The position numbers were made by a program, and so were the translations under genes. This document shows positions 60,541-64,000 of a DNA stretch of 64,000 nucleotides, piece by piece. Positions within the stretch are counted from its first letter, which is position 1, and each line of letters opens with the position of its first letter. The stretch covers positions 620,001 to 684,000 of the forward strand of contig CAWCMK010000001.1 in the NCBI GenBank assembly GCA_963796705.1, given 5' to 3'. Under the pieces are notes generated by a model that did not search any database, was not told where the DNA came from, and saw nothing but the letters and a program-made list of their open reading frames with translations. This DNA is from VRUE01 sp963796705. Lineage in GTDB: Bacteria > Actinomycetota > Thermoleophilia > Solirubrobacterales > 70-9.

Positions 60541-61176
60541 GGTGGTGCCTCCGGCAGGCGGCGGACGATCAGCTTCGGCCAGCGGCCCTCGGCTTGCACC
60601 CGCTTCATCAGGTTGTAGGTGCGCGGAGCACAGAAATAGATAACGGCGTCGTAGCGGTCGCTGTGTTCGGCGACGATGCGATGGATCTCGTGATTACGTT
60701 TGTGGGAGAGCTCGGCCTCGATCGCGTGGCGCTCGCCGTCGATCTCAAAGACGGCGTCGGGGAGATGGTCGTTGGGGTCGCGCTGTCGGAAGACCGCGCG
60801 TTCGCAGAGCCAGCGGCCCGTCGGTGCCCGCTCAGCGAGATAGAGGCGGATCTCGTTGACGGCGCGGCGGTGGGCAAGCATTGCCACCTCAGGCGCCGAG
60901 GCCGAAAACCCGGTTCCTGGCGAGGGAAGCTCCGCGGCGGCTCAGCCAAAACCAGGGCATGTCGCGGACCAGGAAGCGACGGTGGCGGATGCAGCCGGCC
61001 ACCTCGAGGCTCTGGACGTGGGCGATCGTCTCCTCCAGGCAGTTGCCGAGGAAGCGAGCGAGCTGGTCGAGGGGGACCGCTACCTGCTCGGAAATCAGGC
61101 GGAGGATCACCCGTTCCTCAAGGCTCGGCTCGTGGCAGCGCGGCCTGTCCCCGATCGACTCTGGCTGGGCGTGCAT
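60534..61176 (-). CDS. replication-relaxation family protein (copy 2), frameshifted
   Basis: Two frames form one protein. From ATG 61176 a winged helix (VILRLISEQVAVPLDQLARFLG...MPWFWLSRRGASLARN) runs to a TGA near 60889. The second half (AHRRAVNEIRLYLAERAP, DAVFEIDGERHAIEAELSHK, DRYDAVIYFCAPRTYNLM) is in another frame, from ATG 60887. One base is missing near 60890, where copy 1 shows a continuous protein. Restored, it has ~214 residues and aligns with copy 1 throughout, but the nuclease-like half is better preserved (EAELSHKRNHE). Confidence 0.75.
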
Positions 61177-61305
61177 GAGGCGACGAAAGCACGCCTGCGG
61201 CGTGCCATCCTGGGAGTCGCCGCACGCCCAGCGTCGAGTGGCAGCCAATAAGAGCGGGCTCGACTGCGCCAACTCGGGCCGAAGCTATGAGCGTGCTTAC
61301 CGACC

Positions 61306-62340
61306 TCAGAGCCCGGGCGGATGGCTCGGCGCAAAGCCGGCGGTCGGCTGGAAGCCGTAGCCGGGGCCGTTGGCGAAGTTGGAGTCCGAGGTGCCCCAAT
61401 CGCGGCCGTCGATGGCGAGGAAGACGTGATCGACGTTGGACCAGATCGTCACCTGCGCTCCCGGGCCGGAGGGGTAATGGGCGCCGAGTTCGTTGGAGAC
61501 GAGCCCGCCGGGATCGGGGAAGCCGGCAAGAACCAGGAGCCAGCGCACGGCACCGGAGCAGTCGAGGCCCCGCACGCCGGGGCCGCAGAATTCGCCGCTG
61601 CCGGGCGAGGGGCCGGGCTTCGGCCCGTGGCCGCCGCCCCAGCAGTAGTGGATCTTTCTGGCTTCGATCCAGCTGGCAACCGCCTTGACACGTTCGAGCG
61701 AGCGCGGCGGCAGCGCCCCAAAGGGCTCGCTCGGCATTTCTTCGCAGGTGACTTCGGCGCCGAAGGAGGCCGCTTTTTCGAGCACCTCTTCGACGTACCA
61801 CCAGGCGTGGTTGTAGTCGAAGATCGCGCCACGCCAGTCCTGTGGCGCGCCATCGACGTGCAGGAGGTTGGCGGTCGCGAAGATTGAGTCGGGGATCGAG
61901 TAGGGGTCCTTCCTACCGTCACCGTTGGCGTCGACGCCGAACTCTTCCCAGCTCGGCACGAGAAACTGTCCCGGGCCCTCGGCGCCAGCCGAGTTCTGGG
62001 TTCCGGGGGCAACACCGGGCAGGGGCGAGCGACCGAAGTCCGACTCGACGTAGTGGATTGCGGCGACGATCGAGAAGCCCCTCGGCCCGAGGTGGTACCT
62101 GACCGTCGCCCGCGCCAACCAGGGGACGTAATCGGCCGGGATTCCCCTGGCCGAGCCGGCGGCGAGCGCGCAGCTCTGCGCGGAGACGCCCGGCGAGCCG
62201 GGCGCGGCGGCGCCGAAGAGGCCGACGACGAACAGCACGGCGAGAAGCTGCGGGAGCGCCGCGAGAGCGAGCTTGATGCGCAGCCCGCGAGGGGCAAGCC
62301 GCGTGGTGGCGCCAAGCGTCTTTTGAGGATGCTCATTCAC
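61306..62340 (-). CDS. lytic transglycosylase / NlpC-P60-like cell-wall hydrolase
   Basis: A 344-residue membrane-anchored hydrolase that opens the cell wall for the transfer apparatus. From GTG 62340 an N-terminal helix (LALAALPQLLAVLFVVGLFGA) leads to a lytic transglycosylase domain (FSIVAAIHYVESDFG, catalytic Glu; then GAEGPGQFLVPSWEEFGVDANGDG). A C-terminal NlpC/P60-like domain has Cys in GLDCSGAVRWLL and His in VDHVFLAIDG. The frame is open to 62964, but the part above GTG 62340 is shadow. The GTG overlaps the upstream stop by 8 bases. Confidence 0.88.
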   Translation of the reverse strand: MNEHPQKTLGATTRLAPRGLRIKLALAALPQLLAVLFVVGLFGAAAPGSPGVSAQSCALAAGSARGIPADYVPWLARATVRYHLGPRGFSIVAAIHYVESDFGRSPLPGVAPGTQNSAGAEGPGQFLVPSWEEFGVDANGDGRKDPYSIPDSIFATANLLHVDGAPQDWRGAIFDYNHAWWYVEEVLEKAASFGAEVTCEEMPSEPFGALPPRSLERVKAVASWIEARKIHYCWGGGHGPKPGPSPGSGEFCGPGVRGLDCSGAVRWLLVLAGFPDPGGLVSNELGAHYPSGPGAQVTIWSNVDHVFLAIDGRDWGTSDSNFANGPGYGFQPTAGFAPSHPPGL

Positions 62341-62827
62341 CCGGCCCGCTCGCCAGCCAGGCGCCGCCGCGAACCTGGAAGAGGAAGGAGAACTGCTCCT
62401 CGCTCCCTCCCCGTCGTGCGGCGCCGCTGACCAAGGCTCGCGGCGGCAGCGCCGGCAGAACGGTGATCGAGAGCCGGGTGAGGCGGGCCGACGGAGAGCT
62501 TCGGGCCGAAAGCCGCGGCGGTTGCCGCATGAGTGAGGCGGCGAAGCGAGCGGTGGTGGTTTCGCGCAGGGCGCGACGAACACCGCCGCCGCTCTGGCCG
62601 ACTTCATATTGGAAGAAGGCAGCGAGAAACTGCCTGGCGGCGCGACGCAGGGCGGCGCGCAGGGCGGCGCCTCGGTGGGCGGGCGCCGGCGAGCGAGCGG
62701 CGGGGCTCCGCTCAGGCGACGGAGAACCCGGCGTGTTGGGGCCGGCGAAGAGGACCGCCGCCAGGCAGAGCAGGGCGGCGCAGAGGCCGAAGAAGGCGGC
62801 GCGCCAGCGCTCGGCGGCAGATGACAT
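62333..62827 (-). CDS. small anchored conjugation-associated protein, function unknown
   Basis: A 164-residue protein with one N-terminal helix (AFFGLCAALLCLAAVLFAG), an Ala/Pro/Ser/Arg-rich linker, and a domain AARQFLAAFFQYEVGQSGGGVRRALRETTTARFAASL...LSITVLPALPPRALVSGA. The helical anchor plus NTF2-like domain fits the TcpC/VirB8-like accessory group, but the match is loose. It lies directly after the VirB6-like gene and overlaps the hydrolase gene. Confidence 0.6.
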   Translation of the reverse strand: MSSAAERWRAAFFGLCAALLCLAAVLFAGPNTPGSPSPERSPAARSPAPAHRGAALRAALRRAARQFLAAFFQYEVGQSGGGVRRALRETTTARFAASLMRQPPRLSARSSPSARLTRLSITVLPALPPRALVSGAARRGGSEEQFSFLFQVRGGAWLASGPGE

Positions 62828-64000
62828 CTAGCCCCCGCGACTGAGGTTGCGGCGCGAGGCGAGCTGGTCGAGGCGGCGTTCGCGGCGCAGGTTGCTGAGC
62901 TGGGCGCGGCGCTCGGCGCCACCTTCAGCGCCCTGGCGAAGCCGCTCGCTGAGCAGGCGGCCACGGCCGACGATCCTGCCCGGGGGCCGCGAGGCGACCT
63001 CGATCCGCTTCAGGTCGCGGCGGCGGGCCTTCTCGATCTCCGCCTCGGCGCGCTCGCGCTCGGGGCCACGGAGGCTCTCGAACTGGGTGCGCCCGTAGCC
63101 GGCGCGGTGGGCATGATCGGCAGGATCGCGGGAGTGCCGCAGGAGCTCGCGATCCTCGGCGGCAAAGCGCGCCAGGTCGGCCTCGCTCCAGCGGCGTCCG
63201 AGGCGGCGCTCGTTGTGCTCGGTGCGGTCGAGGAGGGCCCGGGCGCGCTCGTAGGCCTCGCGAGTGGGGGCAGGGCGCGGCGGCCCGGAGTCCGACGGCG
63301 CCGCCTTTGGTGCCGGCGGCAAAGGGCGGAGCTGATCCTCGGCATCCGAGGGGGACGGTCTTTTGGTCTCGTAGGCAGCGTGTGTGTGGCGCGCCTCGGC
63401 GTAGCGCTGATCGGCGAGGGCGCGTGCGCTCTCCTGCAGGGAGCCTCTGGCCGTCTGCCGCGTCGCCTCGGCGCCGAGGGCGGCGCGCTCGCGGCGCCAA
63501 TGTGCGCCGCGACGCGCGAGGCCCCTGGCGCTCTCACCGGCGCGGCGCGAGATGAACTTCGGGATCGCAAGAGCACTGAGGGCGCTGGCTCCGAAGCCAG
63601 CGTGGGCACCGCGCTCGGGCTCGGCGATGCGGACCAAACCGATCAGGTCGGCGCGCTTCAGCAAGATCGCCCAGGTGAAGGCTGCCGAGAGAAGGAAGCC
63701 GGTGGCGCTGCCGCCGGAACCGTCGACGCGGCCGAGGATCGCGATCCCGAGCAGGACTATGGAGAGGAAGGCGGCGTAGATCACCTTGGCGAGGAGGGCG
63801 CCCGCGAGGGTCGTGCCCCAGCTCCTGAAGGCACGGCGGCCGGTGTCGCCGAGAAGCGGGAAGAAGAGGGCGAAGGGCGTCGCCAGGAGGCAGAAGAAGG
63901 CGATCGCCGCCTGGGCAAATAGTCGGATCGCGAGCCAGGCGAGGAGCAGGATCGCGCCGAGCAGGCCGAGGGCGAATAGCGCCAGCATCGAGAACCGGGT
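62828..64000 (-). CDS. VirB6/TrbL-like conjugal transfer membrane protein (5-prime truncated by window)
   Basis: About 390 C-terminal residues are visible and the frame stays open to the window edge. The N-terminal visible part has four to five helices (LFALGLLGAILLLAWLAIRLF, AIAFFCLLATPFALFFPLLG, TTLAGALLAKVIYAAFLSIVLLGIAILG). The rest (residues ~130-386) is a long charged, Arg/Ala/Glu-rich coiled-coil-like tail (EIEKARRRDLKRIEVA). The pattern of a multi-helix core plus hydrophilic tail is typical of VirB6/TrbL proteins, the inner-membrane channel of type IV secretion. Its stop is one base from the next gene. Confidence 0.75.
   Translation of the reverse strand, partial: TRFSMLALFALGLLGAILLLAWLAIRLFAQAAIAFFCLLATPFALFFPLLGDTGRRAFRSWGTTLAGALLAKVIYAAFLSIVLLGIAILGRVDGSGGSATGFLLSAAFTWAILLKRADLIGLVRIAEPERGAHAGFGASALSALAIPKFISRRAGESARGLARRGAHWRRERAALGAEATRQTARGSLQESARALADQRYAEARHTHAAYETKRPSPSDAEDQLRPLPPAPKAAPSDSGPPRPAPTREAYERARALLDRTEHNERRLGRRWSEADLARFAAEDRELLRHSRDPADHAHRAGYGRTQFESLRGPERERAEAEIEKARRRDLKRIEVASRPPGRIVGRGRLLSERLRQGAEGGAERRAQLSNLRRERRLDQLASRRNLSRGG

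Larger units (their letters stand above)
57074..64000 (-). mobile_element. left part of an integrative conjugative-type element (runs past the window)
   Basis: All genes are on the minus strand and tightly packed: VirB6-like, anchored protein, lytic transglycosylase/NlpC, replication-relaxation protein, TraG-like ATPase, second replication-relaxation protein, excisionase and integrase. Integrase plus conjugation-type genes define the element; relaxase, VirB4 and the right end must lie beyond 64000. The left boundary is set at the integrase stop. Confidence 0.75.

Noticed and set aside
62341..62964. ~208-residue N-terminal extension of the cell-wall hydrolase frame
   Set aside because: Ala/Ser/Pro-rich shadow of the two upstream genes on the same strand; GTG 62340 gives a normal membrane anchor.

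Overview
The window is high-GC DNA from an actinobacterium, most likely of the class Thermoleophilia (Solirubrobacterales-like). This is inferred from the gene style: many exported proteins carry the actinobacterial Ig-like module FECRLD...PC.SP...DPTPA, delta-60 repeats, or short exported proteins with a KKL.NGSSIK / PANSVGSKQLKKGAV stalk. Genes with DUF5996, DUF6159, DUF4234 and MXAN_6640-type domains, and GTG/TTG starts, fit the same picture. There is no rRNA, complete tRNA or CRISPR array.

Region 1 (1-35.7 kb) is mostly a chromosomal block of exported proteins of unknown function: PKD, PPC-like, Ig-like, Vgb/NHL propeller, delta-60, glycine-rich and collagen-like proteins. Interspersed are enzymes: the end of an MFS exporter, a zinc alcohol dehydrogenase, a D-Ala-D-Ala carboxypeptidase, a serpin, an esterase, an arylamine N-acetyltransferase, an HExxH protease and a sulfatase. 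Several loci are broken by single-base indels or a nonsense codon.

Region 2 (32.6-38.75 kb) is scarred accessory DNA. It holds an IS481-type element with an intact 6-bp target duplication sitting at the junction of a ~390-bp duplication, a 3-prime tRNA fragment, an antitoxin relic, an intact phd-vapC pair, and two short relics of a tyrosine-integrase 3-prime end.

Region 3 (39.3-56.7 kb) is an extracellular polysaccharide locus. It has an initiating phosphoglycosyl transferase (WecA/MraY type), two GT4 glycosyltransferases, a GT39-like membrane glycosyltransferase, a Wzx-like flippase, two Wzy/O-antigen-ligase proteins (one with a sugar-binding-like insertion, one with TPRs), two nucleotide-sugar epimerases, two SAM methyltransferases, an asparagine-synthase-type amidotransferase and an exported glycoside hydrolase. 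Together these could build, modify, flip, polymerise and trim a surface glycan. Two main operons diverge from a 91-bp promoter region at 52.6-52.7 kb.

Region 4 (57.07-64 kb) is the left end of an integrative conjugative-type element, all on the minus strand: integrase, excisionase, two replication-relaxation proteins flanking a TraG/VirD4-like ATPase, a lytic transglycosylase/NlpC-P60 protein, a small anchored protein and a VirB6/TrbL-like protein running off the window end.

A recurring feature is that about ten genes are interrupted by small indels, often in G/C runs. Either the assembly has residual indel errors or the region is unusually rich in pseudogenes; I mark each site.
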